From the NCBI GenBank assembly GCA_963682025.1, contig OY821518.1, positions 129,567,043 through 129,631,042 on the forward strand: 64,000 bases of DNA, in the 5' to 3' direction. Within the stretch, counting starts at the first letter, position 1; each line of letters opens with the position of its first letter. The DNA is from Cordilura impudica. Taxonomy: Eukaryota; Arthropoda; Insecta; Diptera; Scathophagidae. The notes beneath the pieces were generated by a model. That model worked only from the letters and a program-made list of their open reading frames with translations. It was not told the DNA's origin and ran no database searches. The position numbers and the translations under genes were made by a program. Shown here piece by piece: positions 11,301 to 26,300 of this stretch.

Positions 11301-14300
11301 CTGAGCGAAGCACTCATAACAATACAAAACAATTTTGAGATGAAAAACAAAACAGACAAACGGAAAAGTTTAGTTCGATAAAAGAAGTATGTATGCATAT
11401 CGGACGACGCACAGTGGCGCCATTTGAGTTTTTTCGTTGCAAAAATCATATCTTTTGAACCGAATAACATAATTAAACAGCTTAAACAGCATATGATAGA
11501 TAACTGTTCAGCCTATGAAATGAGCGTTTGGAAAGGGTGCTATGCTTTGTAGAGGCCTACTTATGGGGTTATCAAAGTTAAAATTTGTAGAAAAATCAAT
11601 TTTATGGTAACTAAAAAAAATTATTTTTACATTTTTAGATTGTTTTTATTTTTTTTCTTTAGGGTTTTATGTTTTAAATTATTACCCAACAAATTAAAAA
11701 AAAATTACTTCTTTTTTAAATTTATTTTTTCAATTTTCTGTAAAATATTTAAGAGAAGGTATATCTAAAAGACTAATCATTTCTAAACTATAATTATTTT
11801 CTAACTCTATTCGTGACTTCACATGCCGCAGGGAAGAAATAAGTGGATCGAAAGATGCTGCGAACATGTTGAAGAGGTCCTCATTTTGCCTTACCCTTGA
11901 TGCTTTGAATGTGTTCTGCAGTCTATATTTTTTATAAAATTTGTTAAGAGACTCCTGTGCTTCTTCAGAAAGCTCTCCAATTGGCAAAGACTGGTACTCA
12001 ATTATATCTTTGCCATGCGCCAATATTTTATGGATGGTCGGGGTCAACTTCTTCTGTGGATACATTTCTGCTAAAAGAGATGCAGTTTTCGATGCATATT
12101 CTCCATATTTTGTAGAACTGACATTTTCTTTGCAGTTTAAAACATTCAAGATCGTTCCCAATCTTTTCACGATTTGATTGTCAATTCCAGTGATTCTAGT
12201 TACTGCCTCATCATTTTCAAAAAATCTCCTAGAAGTGTTTCCATCGTTTGAGTTACCGTATCCGTGCTTGGGACAGTCTACTTTTAGTCCAACTTGTTTA
12301 AAAAAGGCATCCTGTATTTGCTTCTTTCTGATCTTTTCCTTATCCTTTATTGATGTATTTTCATCGAAGTTTTCCTCCTCTTGTGGTAGGGTATACGCCA
12401 GTTTTAGCAAGAACTCCATACACCTTATCCTTGCGTGCAATGGTGACATTCCATATTCGTAATTCTCCTCGTTTGTAGAATCGTTTAAATTACCAAAGTT
12501 CTTCTGACTCTTTTTGCAAATCGGGCATGACAATGTTGAGGTTGTTCCTGTCAGTTCGTTTACGACTTTTCCGTCAACCATCGTCAGGTGGAACTCGTAA
12601 TTGCATTCAATATATTTTCCTTCTCCAATTTGCAGCTTTGTAGGCTTAATCTTGCTTATTTGTTCTTCAATGTCCTTCACCGTGGTCCTTATGAGTTCTG
12701 CTGATTCCCTTGCAAACTGAAACATTATTGGTCGGCAATAATACACTGATGACGGACGTGGATTTTTCCAGTGTAGGGAAACATCATACTTTAGCCGCAA
12801 AGGAACAACAGATGCCATAAACATATTTCCGTCCGATATTGTAGCGTCATCGGAAGATATCCTTTGCTTATAAACGCTTTGTCCGGATGATCCATCACAG
12901 CCCCATTTGCTGATCAATGTCAGTTTCTCACGAAGAATTTTCACCTCATTTTCAGGAAGACTCTCCAACAACCGTTTTGCTGTATGGCCCATGAGATCCT
13001 GCAGATTGGCTTTGTGGCGTTTGTGGGCGCGGGAAAGCTTTCCTTAATCCTTTTTAGTCGCAGTGGGCTTGAATCAGCAACAGATTTTGTAATCTGCGGC
13101 CTAACTCTTTCACTATCCTTTGTATATTTAATAGACAGCGCGTCCGATAAATGCTTCGTGGTCAAGTCATTGGTGGCATCGGCAAGTTTCCTCTTTCTTG
13201 GCCTTCCTTTTGCTCCTCTGGTTGATGTGGTGGGTTTATCTACTGCCAATATATCCAGGATGGTGTCTTCATTAAGCCAGTCCTCGTATTTGGAGTTGAA
13301 GTTCTGAATAGTTCGATTAGATTTCACCCATTTTGCCTTAATATTTGCATATATCAGATAAAAATTATTTTTTATAATTTCGCTTCTCTCAATATTTCCG
13401 TATAAGCTATCAAGTTCTTCTAAAGCAGCTTCCGTGAAAAACTTTGGTGTGGTTGACCTTCTAAACAGTTCAAATAATTTTAAATTGTTTAACGCCATGG
13501 TTTCAGTACTTGTTGCGCCAACTTTCAGTCGTAGACTAATCCAGGCATTATGGTTATTTTGCAATATATAGGCTTATGCTACCCTGCATACATATGGATT
13601 TAGGCTGAATTATGCAATTTTGATATTATGCTCATGTCTAAATAAGATTTGTGCCTACCTGGAGCGACCATAAGTCAATATTGTTCTTGACCATTTGTAC
13701 TCCAAAATAATTTTTAAGTGAGGTGCGTACCTGTGAATTTCAATGAGTAGTTTTTTGTGCATCCTGTGTCTGTAAAAACGGGCACGTACAGGCAGATAAA
13801 ACCTTTTGAATTATATAAAAAAATAATCAAAGAACATGTTTTGCAAATATGGCAAATATAGAAAAATATAGATTTTTTTATTTTCCGTCAAAGTTGAAAA
13901 ATAGTGCAAAAACGGATAGTTTTTAAATAGTGATTTACCAGGAGAAACACAAAGCAAACAGTTAATTTTTTTTATCATTATACATTTAATAAATACATCA
14001 ATCCATACAAACAAAAAATAAGGCGATTCGTTACCTATTTTTCGTGATATTACATCTGAAATCGCAACAAATTGACTAAAAATTGTGTGTTTTTTTGAAA
14101 ACCGAAAGTCGATCAAATTTGAACGGTTATATCTTCTAAACTAAAAATGTGATATTATTAAGAGTAGCATATTTGAAATCACTGAAAAATTTCCTACAAC
14201 ATGGGTTTATTCAAAACTTCGTCGGCGCACATGAAAATTTTGATTTTTGCAACCTCGTTTGCTCTACGGGCGCCACTGTGCGACGTTAAATGAGAAAAAA

Positions 14301-17300
14301 TAAAAATGTTTAAAATTTCATTCATTACTTTTTTTGCAGAATTTTTTTATTGACCAACAAAGGGAATTTAAAGAATTTGAATCGATATTAGATTTTTTTT
14401 ATGCATTTTTTGCGAAAATTGATAGTTTTTGTTCAGTGTAAATGTAAATTACAAAATATGTATAGATTTAATTCTGGGTCAAGTCGTTTCAAAACGTAAA
14501 TACCTTGAATAGCATCTCCAGATATATAGATAGATATATAGATAGATATATAGATATATGTCAATAAAATTATTTAGTTGATTGCTGTGTTAAATTTTTT
14601 TCGTTGAAATTTCATCCCTAATACATTTTTATATATAGAAATAACCAATGCTGTAATAATATTCGTAGTATGAATGATATAAATAAATTTTATTGTTTCC
14701 TTTTGTAATATTTTTTCGAATTTAAAAGCGGTAAAATTTTCTTGGCAATTTCTTGTTTTAAAAATGACGATTTTGGCGATTTAGTTTCAAAAATTATCGA
14801 TTTTCAGAAGCTTTTATTAGCAGCACTGGTCGGTAACAAAGAAGAGAGAAAATTGTGTGTGGGTTTGTATCAAATGAGAAACATCAAATTTTGTTTGTGT
14901 ATTTCGCATGGCTTTGTATGGAGTGCTATGTGTGTGTATTATTTCAGCGTTACAGAATCAGTCAGTCATTCAGTGAGTCAGGGATCAGCGTAAATATATT
15001 TAAGAAAATATATTTCATTTTATGCATTTCTTTCGTAGAATGTAAAAAAGTTTCACTAATTTACGAACTTAATTTTATTACTAGGATTTAACAGTATTTT
15101 TCAAAATTGATTTCTGAAATTTAAGCCAAAATCGCAATTATTCAGTTTTCTCGATTTTAAATAAAGAAAATCCGTACCTACGGTGTTTTTTAACGCGTTT
15201 TTTACATTTAAACTTTTGTGGAATTTACAAAATTATTTCTGTAAAAAAAAAATATTTTGCTGCATATACAAAGATCTTTCGGAAAACTGTATAAATATTT
15301 CGTTCATTGTAAAAAAGGCTTTGGTACGTAATCGTTTATTTCACACCAATTCTTTAGTGGTGCGAAATAACAAAGTTTTATGTGCAGAGATAAAAAAAGA
15401 TCTATGACTATCTGTTTCATATCCGGTTCGATGGGCCATGTATAATTAAACTTTTCTAAATTCAAGTTAAATTATTTCATTATACTCTATACCACTATAT
15501 GGTTTGGGTATAATGACATTGTGCTGATATTTGTAACTATTAAAAATATTAGACCTAGACCCATCTTTTATCACTTTCTGAGTCAATTTAGCGATGTCCA
15601 TCTGTCCGTCTGTCTGTGTGTCCATTCAAATTTTATAATCAAACTACAGGTCGTAAATATGAATATATTTTGATGAAATTTAGTATATAAGCTTCTACCG
15701 GCCATAGGAAGAACCCTATTGAAATTGGTGAAAATCAGTTCATGTTCAGGCCTAGTCCCCATGCAAATGACCCCTATGAGATCAACTTAAATGTTCATAT
15801 CAAAATAATCGTATAGATCTCGCTCAAATTGGGTCTGTGTATGTTTATTACAGCATATTATCAGTTGTCCAAAAATAAACCGTATAGGACAATTCCTAGT
15901 CATAGCCCCCATATGAAGCTTCTTCACTTAAATCTATCGAAAATGCTGCACAGATTTTCCTCAAGTTTGATTTGCACATATTTTTGAAAAAAAAAATAAG
16001 TGACCTTACCAAATATGGTCAGGATCGGTCCATTTTTTGACCTAGTCCCCATCAGAATTGTCACCTTACTACAAATGTAGCAGATCTGCTATATTTTTTA
16101 GTACTCAAATTTTATGTACGTACTTTTCAGTTCTACTACATTTTAAAAATGTTGTTTATTGGTTTTACTATCCATTCCATACATACATTGTTTCTTGTAT
16201 TTTTTTGTGTCAAATTTAAATTCAATCTAATTTTCTAACTGAAGTATTGTGTAAAATTCTAGTAAATATTTTTATAATTGATTTAAATACTGTTTGATAA
16301 TAAAATATTAATAATAAATGCGATAATGAAAAAGTTTTTTCAACCAATTGAAAAAACCCGGTATGTTAAGTATACAATTTTTTCTGTTAAAGGTTATGTT
16401 CATATTTTATTTTGAATGATGTGTTGTTTGATTGAGTTTAAGGAATACGGTTACGGATTCGGGGCCATCAACATCCTCTGCAGCCGTTACATCAACCGAT
16501 TCACAAATTGATCCAGATGAACTAATTCCACCGTCGATCCGCCAAAAAAGAAAAAATATTGTCAACAATTCAAAAATGAGTGGCAAATTAAATATCCTTG
16601 GTTAACAAACTTAAATGGCGATTCATATTGTAAGTTATGTAATAAAACTATTGTTAACAACATAGCGCATATCGCCAGGCATGGAAACTTGTCTAAGTTA
16701 CACCAAGAAAAAGTAAAGCTTTCAAATGAAATTCAAAAAATTGATGAATCATTTATGAACCAAGCCGTATTAAAAAAAAATCAAGCAGAAATGATGACTG
16801 TGTTGTATGTTATACAGCATGAATTACCATTCTCTATAATGGATTCATTGCCAAAACTAATACAAACAAGTAAGAGTGTTAAATTCGGCTGTGCCGAATC
16901 TTTGATACCCTCCACCTCGGTTTGAGTCTTGATAATAAATGTAAATGAAAAAGTAAACAATTTGTTAAACTTAATACCAAATTATTTCAGCAAATTCTTT
17001 GGGTTGGTTTTCTTCTTTTCTATTATTTCGGATTTATTTCGGTGTTTGCTTTTTGGTCATCGTGGTTGCTGATCGGCATGCATTTTGGTTATATTTAATT
17101 TTTTTATTTATATAAAAAAGTTTTTTAATTAAAGCAAAATATTTTCACTATATCATGATTTTTATTTATGTATGACGACATTTCAACCTAAAAATTTAAG
17201 TTTTTATCGATTGGATAAACAACACAAAAATGGTTGTCGTTTAGATAACAACAACAGCTGACTTTAACAATAGCGAATATCGTTTCAAAATTTTACTGAT

Positions 17301-20300
17301 AATTTTTCAATTTTCTTTTTTTTTACAATTCGACTATCGTTAAAAGAAGTTACTGAATCGCGGTACTGAAAAGTTATTAATATCTCCTGAATGGCAATAT
17401 TTTTTTTAAATGTAAACATTTTTAAATGTAAAGATATTTCTAAATTTAAAATTATTATTTCCGACGTTTTGATATGATTTTCTGAAACTCAATTAATATT
17501 TTCTAATTTATAATTGGAAATTTTATTTTCAGTTTTTATTATAATTGATATTTTCTTAAATTTGAATGGAAAATTTAAAAAGTGAAATTTTGTATTTATG
17601 TGAATAATAATGCTTTATTAATTATAAACAATTTTTAAAAATTAGATGTAATCGCAATCAGATATTTTATAGGTAAAGCAGAATAATAATTCTATATAAC
17701 TATGTAGAACTGTTTTGTAAGCAAAAAACTCATTGACGAACTCGGTAACTCTATTTTGTAAAGACAACAAAAAGTTAACCCCCCAATCTCACATCACACT
17801 GAAATTGTAAAATCGTTGTGTACGTATTATCAACGAAAAATTGTTCGAATTAGTCGAATCCATCGCCATTAAATTTTATGCTCAAACATCTGACTGCAAT
17901 CTCATTTTTAAAATGTTGTCGAAGCGTAAACTTGAAAACATTTGTATACTTCTCTCTCTTATTTTATTTTAAGTAGAGTTACCAAGTTTATTATACAGGC
18001 ACATGTTTGAGGGAAAATGTTTACATTTATTATTATTAGTATTATTTTAATAATAGTTAATAATATTTATGCTCTATAATTAACAAACTTGCGTTTTTGT
18101 ATGCGCATTTCAAAAAATAAATCATTATAATAGATTTAACAAGTTAAAACTTTAATTACAATTTTACAGAATCCAGTAAATTTGCATTAAATTTATAACA
18201 GGGTAACATTAATCATCGTTAGTGTCTGCCACTATTCGCACGAAAAATTTGGTGCCATTAGTGTGACCACTGCGGAAAATGTGTGTGTATTAGTAAAAAA
18301 AATGTGAGTGTATTGAGTTTTTCGAACTTGCAGTGTGATGTGAGATTGGTGGGTAATATGCCAAACTTATGTTCATATTTGTAAAAGAATAATGAAAAAA
18401 CGTATGAAATAAAAGACCAACCCGTGTATACTCTTAACATTGTTCTGTATGATATCTGGTTGAAAATATTAACATTCATGTTAAAATAGAAATAACTATT
18501 GCAAAGCTAATTAGAACAAACAAAAATTATGGCGGCATCTACTGTGGCATAGTCACGCTGAGCAAAATGAAGTGACACTCTGTTATACAAAAGAAATGTA
18601 TTTTCCCCACAACAAAATACTGCAGAATTTTATGTAAATAAAATAACCGATTTATTTCTAACATGCAGTTACTATGAATATACATACATACATATATATA
18701 ATATATGTACATTATTTGTATTATATAATATGTGTATGTATGTATATTTAAATATTACACACAAAAAATACAACATCAAACGTTATTTTTGTGTTTTTCT
18801 CTTTAAATAAATTAATACATAAATTTTTTTGCTAAATTTACATTTGGGCAATTCACAACAGGTGTTGTATATTGTATGTTGTATTGAAATACACAATACA
18901 ATCATTTGTTGTGAACACTCAGTTGTATTTTCATATTGTAAAACGCTTTCTTTAGTAATTTTCGATCCAACGAGGAAAGATCGCTTCGTCGCTTCTGCTA
19001 TTTTGTATAAGAGAAAACACTTGTCAGTGTTTGCTTTTTGGTCGTGAGATGTACCCTGGAGTTTTAGTTACGTACCTCTTGCATTTTAATTTATAATGAA
19101 AAAAAAATGTTAAATGTTTTGGTTGGTACTGAAAGAGAAAATCCATACTAAAAATATAAACATTAATTTTTATATAAATAAACTTATCGATGTATTTGCG
19201 TTATTTGCCATATTTTATTTTATAATTATTTATGCTGATAATATTGTATGTATTTGTTTTTTCTTTTTCATAAAAACTGGCATTCACTTGGAACTGATAT
19301 GTTATGATACAATATACAACATTTACTAAACATAGCAAATGAAGTTGGATCGTGTATCAGATTTTTCAGTGAAAATTACCAACAACAATTTTACACTATT
19401 GTAAAGTGATACACGATACAAGAGATACAACGATACATTACCCATTGTGAATTGCCCAATTGTTTTTTTTATTAACAACTAGGTATTTTAGCATTATTTG
19501 CTTTAGATGTTGGTGAATTTTTACTCCCTTTATATTAACTCGTAGTGTCTGCTTGTCGAAAAAATTTTGGATCGATTTTAACCACTTTCCCGTGACCCAA
19601 TCGATCTGAAATTTTGCAGGCAGGCTTGTGGCAATGACAGAAATGATCTAACATATTTTTTTAGTGATGCCAAAACAATGGAAACTTTTAAATTTTTCTA
19701 CCAGAGTTGATAAAAAAATGTACAAAGGGTTTGTTTTTGTTATATTATTACCATAACGACCACAAAAACAACAAGTCCAGCTATGAAAACAATGCAACAT
19801 TTAGAATAACAACAAGAACAATATAGAAATATCATGTTTTTTTTTATTTTTTTTTACTTTTTCAGAGATTTCCCTGGACCTGTTCCACCGATTTTAATGA
19901 TTTTTGAAGTAGAAATCTTTCCATGAATTTGGTGAATCATTCTCACTAAAAATGATCACTGTAGCTGCACTATTGAGGGCGTGATCGTGACAAGAACAAC
20001 ATAGAAAATTATTTTTTTTTCAAGACTTTTTTAGTTCTTCATTCAAATCTCGGGCCCTAATCGACCGATTTGGACGATTTTAAATATCAAATTTCTCAGG
20101 ATGTTAGTGAATCATTTTTATGTCAACGAGTACCCTAGCTGCCGGATTGATGCCGTCATCGTGATTTCCACAGACGGACAGACGGACATCGCTATATCAA
20201 CTTCGGTTGTTATAAGGATCACAAATATATAAATTTTATGGGGTCCAAAATTTTTTTTCTAATTATTACAAACGGAATGACAAACTTATATATACCCTCT

Positions 20301-23300
20301 GCACACTGGAGTGGAGGGTATAACAACTCTACAACAGCAACAATGAGTCATATGTTTTTCAAATAGGAAAAAACTGTTTATGTGTTAGTTTCGGTCATTC
20401 CCCAGTATGCATTGAAATATTATTTCGCCAATGTTGGAGAAAAGTTAAGTTCTTAAATTGATGTGAAATGTAATTCTCAACTTGGGTTGAACAATTTTTC
20501 TCCTTGTTTGCTTTCAACTTGACATCAAGTTGAGACTTAACATTTTTTCCAATCTTTGGGAAACATTTTTACTCTCAATTGGATATCCAACACTTTTCTC
20601 CACTTGAGACCAAACATTTTTTCAACTTGAATACGATTTGTGTTAAGTCTGAGATATTATTTAAATATGTCATAAATAATAAATTAAATTAAAAAATGCC
20701 AAAAAAGTACAAATAAATCATTGATATATTTTTAATTATTTCTGCTTTTTGTCAAATTTTTCAAAAAATGTACAACTAATTAATTCATTTATTTTTAATT
20801 CTAGATTTTAAAAAATGTACATAATATGTACATTTAATGTTAAATATGTACATAGTAATGTTAAATATATAATGAAATTAAATTGAAAATTGAAACATTA
20901 AAAAAAGTAATTGTTTTCATTTCTAAAATTAGTATAATATTTTTTAATATGGCAATTCCGTACCTTCCATTTGATACCGATTGGAAATATTTCTTTGCTA
21001 TCAAGTTGGGAATCACAAATTTCTCAATTTGATAACTATGAAAATCGCCATATAAAAAATGTGCCTTTTAAGTTGAGAAGACTATATTCGAACTATTGAG
21101 GGCATTTGAGAATTAACGTTGGAGATTTGAAAAATGTATTTGATCTCAAATGCACCTCAACTTGATAGCAAACAAAAATGTTTAGTGGGACATTTATTGT
21201 AGGGTCGTTTGCACACACACAAAAAATAGAAAATAAATTGTCAATAAGCAAAGCAAGTGGCTTCGAAATTCGATGATGCCAGTTAATCATTTTTTGTTCA
21301 CGCGGAATTTATAATTGGAGGAATTTTTTTCTCGAGAAATGTATTTTCCGTGAGAAAGAAATTCCTTGAGAATATTCATAATTGGGATGAATAACTTTTA
21401 ATTGGAACTTTTTAGTCAGAATAAATCATAATTCTAGTTAGATATTAGTTAATATTTAATTAGAAAAAATATTGTGGTGGCATCTACGCAATTATTGAGG
21501 CAGTCACGGAAAAATTAAATGCAAGTCTGTTTTTTTTAATATAACAAAAATGGATTTTCCCTTTAACAAAATATGGCAGAATTCTTTATAAATGAAATGC
21601 AAAATGGAAAATCAATTTTGTGCTAATTCTTAACAAAATTAATAAAATATATATATGTATTATTATATTTATTAATATTTGTAATTTTATTTGACACAAT
21701 TTCACACACAGTTTTACAGATCAACTGTTTTAATTAGAAAAAATATTTTGGTGGCATCTACGCAATTATTGAGGCAGTCACGGAAAAATTAAATGCAAGT
21801 CTGTTTTTTTTAATATAACAAAAATGGATTTTCCCTTTAACAAAATATGGCAGAATTCTTTATAAATGAAATGCAAAATGGAAAATCAATTTTGTGCTAA
21901 TTCTTAACAAAATTAATAATATATATATATATGTATTATTATATTTATTAATATTTGTAATTTTATTTGACACAATTTCACACACAGTTTTACAGATCAA
22001 CTGTTTTCAACTGATTTAGAAGTTTTCTGTTTTTGAAACAGTAGTGCCAATTTGTAATATTTTGTGATGTAATGAAAATCGCAGAATAATAAGTTAATAC
22101 ACAATAAAAAATATTAAATTTTTAAGTTTTATATACATATTGCAATAAAAAAAACTTTGGTAAATTTACATTGAAGATGGTCAGAAATGAATGAGAAAAA
22201 ATATATAGGCATTTCAGAAAAGCACATTTAATATTAAACTTTATGCACAAAATATATGGGTTTTTGTTGTTTCGAATTTAACTGTGGCTCTAAGTGAAAA
22301 GTTTTAGACCGATCGTATATTACATCTTGAGGATCCTCACCTAATATTTTCAAATATATTAAATTCTTTTTAACTCATTTAACCTCATTACGAAAATAGT
22401 AAAACAGTAAATATGGAAAATCCACGCACCTCAAAAAATTGTTTTCTATGAAATAAATTAAAGACATTTCATATTATACAATTTTCTTTCAAAAATGTAT
22501 CAATTATTGCAAATTTGAAATTTGACATATAGTATTTGTACATATATTTGTATAGATTTCGCAGTATGAAAAGAACTATTATTTCTTTATTTAGAATATA
22601 TGTAAGTATTGCTCGCAAAAAAATGCAACATCATGAATGAAACACATAGACGACTGCTGGCAGCAGCATTTGTAGTCGTATAGTCAGCTACTTGATTTTT
22701 CTGAATACGACAGCAACATATAATACAAATGCTTTTTATTTAAATATACAATTACTTTTACTTATTTAAAATGCATTAGTACAACGTAAAAATAAATAAA
22801 TTAGTTTAACGCCTTTTGATTATTAATGGAATTATAGCCTTTCATTTTGCGATTTTTTTTTTAAACAAAATAAAATATTTCATAGCACTAACTTCTTTTA
22901 CATATTTTGTTATATTGTCAACACTATTTTTGTTTTGTAGCCAACAAAACACACTTGCAGTTTTTTTTTTCTATTTGAAGAACATATGACTGCCATTGTT
23001 GCTGTTGTAGAGTTGTTTTTTTTTTTGATTTTGTTTCGTTAACTCTTTTGTATTAAAGCACCTCCAATATATGTATCCATTTTAGTTTGCAAATTCAGTA
23101 TATTTATAATTTATTACTTACAGCAAAAAATAATAGAAACAATTTTATCAGTTATGCTTACGAAACTATATAAATAGACTTGAAGTTGGCTGCAAAAGCA
23201 GTAGCCTGTGTAAAGAACAAGTTAGCGACATGTAACTGTTACGTAACGTGTCAGCCTTTTTTTCACATGAAAAGTATTGGGACGTTCCGGTTACGTTCGG

Positions 23301-26300
23301 TAACTGTTTTAAATGATTTTCATGTAAAAAAAAACAACTGACTCGTTACGATTACGGGTAGAAAACATTGACCTTTTATATGTATTATAATGCTATGAAT
23401 GCATTTATCTTTATTTTATTTTATTTATATATTCTTTTTTTTTTGTATTGTATATTATTTTTTTTTATTATTATTACTATTTCATTTAATTATTTTTTTC
23501 TTTAAATAAATTAATACATAAAAATTTGTTTTTTAAATTATTGGTGAACTTTTACTCCCTTTACTTACTGCCTTTATATTAACTGGTAGTGTCTGCTTGT
23601 CGACAAAATTTTGGATCGATTTTTAGCCCCTTTCCCGTCAGCCAATCGATCTGAAATTTTGCATGCAGGCTCGTGGCAATGACAGAAATGATCTAACAAA
23701 TTTTTTTAGTGATGCCAAAACAATGGAAACTTTTAAAATTTTCTACCAGAGTTCACAAAAAAATGTACAAAGGGTTTGTTTTTATTATATTATTACCACA
23801 ACGACCACAAAAACAACAAGTCCAGCTATGACAACAATGCAACATTTAGAATAACAACAGGAACAATATGGAAACATCATGTTTTTCTTTTTTTTTTTAA
23901 TTTTTCATAGATTTACCTGGACCTGTTCCACCGATTTTAATGATTTTTGAAGTAGAAATCTTCCCATGAATTTGGTGAATCATTCTCACTAAAAATTATC
24001 ACCCTAGCTATCCTATTGAGGGCGTGATCGTGACAAGAACAACATAGAAAATTATATTTTTTCAAGACTTTTTTTAGTTCTTCATTCAAATCTCGGGCCC
24101 TAATTGACCGATTTGGACGATTTTAAATAGCAAACTTTTCAGGATGTTAATGAATCATTTTTTATGCCAACGAGCACCCTAGCTGCCCGATTGATGCCGT
24201 CATCGTGATTTCCACAGACGGACAGACGGACAGACGGACAGACGGACATCGCTATATCAACTCCGGTTGTTATAAGGATCACACATATATATATTTTATG
24301 GGGTCCAAATTTTTTTTTCTAATTATTACAAACGGAATGACAAACTTATATATACCCTCTGCACACTGGAGTGGAGGGTATAAAAATATCCCCAGTTACT
24401 GTACCGGCACAACAAATAAAATGCTGCCGTACCAAGGCGACAGCTTACATAAACACGATAATTGGGCCATTTACTGCCGAAAAGATATCCAATATTTTAC
24501 GGAATCGATATTTTTCAATATTAATCGATGAAACAACCGATTTAACTACCAAAAAAACAGTTAGTTGTAATAGTGCGTTACTTCGATGAACATTCTAGTA
24601 AAGTTGTTGATAAATTTTTTGGTATGTTACTCTTGGATAGTTCCACAGCTGCAGAAATTGTCGAAGCCATAAAAAAACATTTCGCGAGCTACAATATTAG
24701 CTTTAAAAATTTTATTGGACTTTCAACTGACAATGCATCGGTTATGGCAGGAAACATAAATGGTGTTAAAGCTAAGCTTCAAGAGCTAAATCCAGACATA
24801 TTTTTTTTTTTGGGCTGTACTTGCCATTCTTTTGCATTGTGTATCAACAGTGCTTTACAATTTTTACCAGAATCACAGCCCAAAACGAATACAGGATTTT
24901 TCAAATTTTCAAAATGATTTTAATATACAAAATCATAAAATATTAAAAATTTGTAAAACACGGTGGTTATGCCTTGAAGCAGTTGTAACGAGAATATTGG
25001 AACAATGGGTAGCTTTAAAACACTATTTTATCCTTTATTGTTTTGAAATTAAGGATAAAGAAAAAGATGGAAATGTAAATGATATTTCCGATTTTTTAAA
25101 TAAGGCAATGAAATTACTTACTTTTTTTATCGCATATTTTAAAAATCGTAAACCACCTTAATAAAACCTTTCAATCTGGAAATTCAGAAATTCATAATTT
25201 AATTAAAACCGTTTATAACGAAATTTTGAAAAATTTTATTATTTCAGATAAAATTAATATTGTAGTCGACATTAATGATAAAAATAATCATATACCTTTA
25301 AATTCTATGTTTTTTTCTTTGAATTTTCAAGAGCTAGAGGAAACATTTATTGAACAAGATAAATTCAAAATTGAAATCGTTAAAAGAAAACATAATATTA
25401 TTTTACATTGAATTATTCGTTCAAATAAACAAACGATTTCAAGTTACTGATAGCAAATTGGATATGCTTAGTTACTGCAATATTGAAAACATAATGGACG
25501 GTAGTATGCCTTCAATTCGACCATTGGTTACGAATTTTCCTTTTCATGATGAAAATGTAAAAATTGAGGTTCTAAACAATCAATGGCGTGCTTTAATCGG
25601 AAATAAAGAAATATTTTCAAAAATTGATTTTTCATCTAACGCAGTTCAAAATTGGGTAAAAATAAAAAATCTAAAAAACAACTTAGGAGATCACCTTTAT
25701 GCTGAATTGGCAGATTACATCCTAGTTCTTCTTTCACTGCCACATAGTAGCGCTTTTGCAGAAAGGGCGTTTTCTTATTTAAATAGGATAAAAAAAAAAC
25801 TAATCGGCTCGAAAATAAAAGTATCCAAAATATTATGTTTTCGAGAACATTACTCAAAGAAATTTGTGAGACTGATATTTATGTTCCGGAAGAAAGTTTA
25901 TATAAATTTGCTTTGAAATACAAATTTAAACAAGGCAAATTTGAACTTATCTAATATTATAACCTTTCATTTATTTTATTTTAATGAATTATTTATTTTA
26001 TTTTATTTTTTTATATTTACATATATTTATTTTATTTTATTGAAATATTTGAATATTAGTGATACGAGTTGTAATGAATTTGTGATATTATAATAAAAAG
26101 TCGTTATTTTCAAATTTTGTATATATTCGTTGACCTACTACTATTTTAAACGAAAATGTAGTAATCTGCTACAGTTAAAAAAAAAAAATGTAGCAGATTC
26201 GCTCCAAAGTTCATCCCAAAAGGTGGCAACACTGGTCCCCATATAAATATAGCATCCGCTATGAACTTTTTCATATCCGAAGTCAAAAAAATTAATAACA

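Larger units (their letters stand above)
16867..24382 (-). mobile_element. HINE-B composite inside the hAT
   Basis: Starts with CAAGTAAGAGTG and the hairpin ATTCGGCTGTGCCGAAT, the family 3' end. A complete unit ends with GGAGGGTATAA at 20322. A TIR element follows (20324-23015), then a second, shorter HINE-B unit (23046-24382) that also ends GGAGGGTATAA, where the hAT frame resumes. The full unit matches 39506-42691 in reverse and 60762-64000 in the same direction. Confidence 0.88.
16440..25954 (+). pseudogene. hAT transposase with BED finger, split and frameshifted
   Basis: The N-terminal part (16440-16866) reads a Ser/Thr-rich leader, then a BED zinc finger (YPWLTNLNGDSYCKLCNKT...HIARHGNLSKLH) and SIMDSLPKLIQ. 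After the inserted HINE-B the protein resumes at 24383 (ISPVTVPAQQIKCCRTKATA, SILIDETTDLTTKK), continues with GLSTDNASVMAG and CTCHSFALCINSA, and ends with the hAT dimerisation motif LSLPHSSAFAERAFSYLNRIK and a stop near 25952. Frame changes occur near 16560, 24575 (A run), 24890, 25170, 25390 and 25830, so it cannot be made as a single protein. ZBED/hAT family, inactive. Confidence 0.9.
16053..26234 (+). mobile_element. hAT transposon with 8-bp target duplication, itself interrupted
   Basis: Flanked by GTCCCCAT at 16045-16052 and 26235-26242. Ends are CAGAATTGTCACCTT and the inverse of CAGTGTTGCCACCTT, typical hAT termini. Removing the 7.5-kb HINE-B composite (16867-24382) leaves about 2.67 kb, the usual size of a hAT element. 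Confidence 0.93.
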
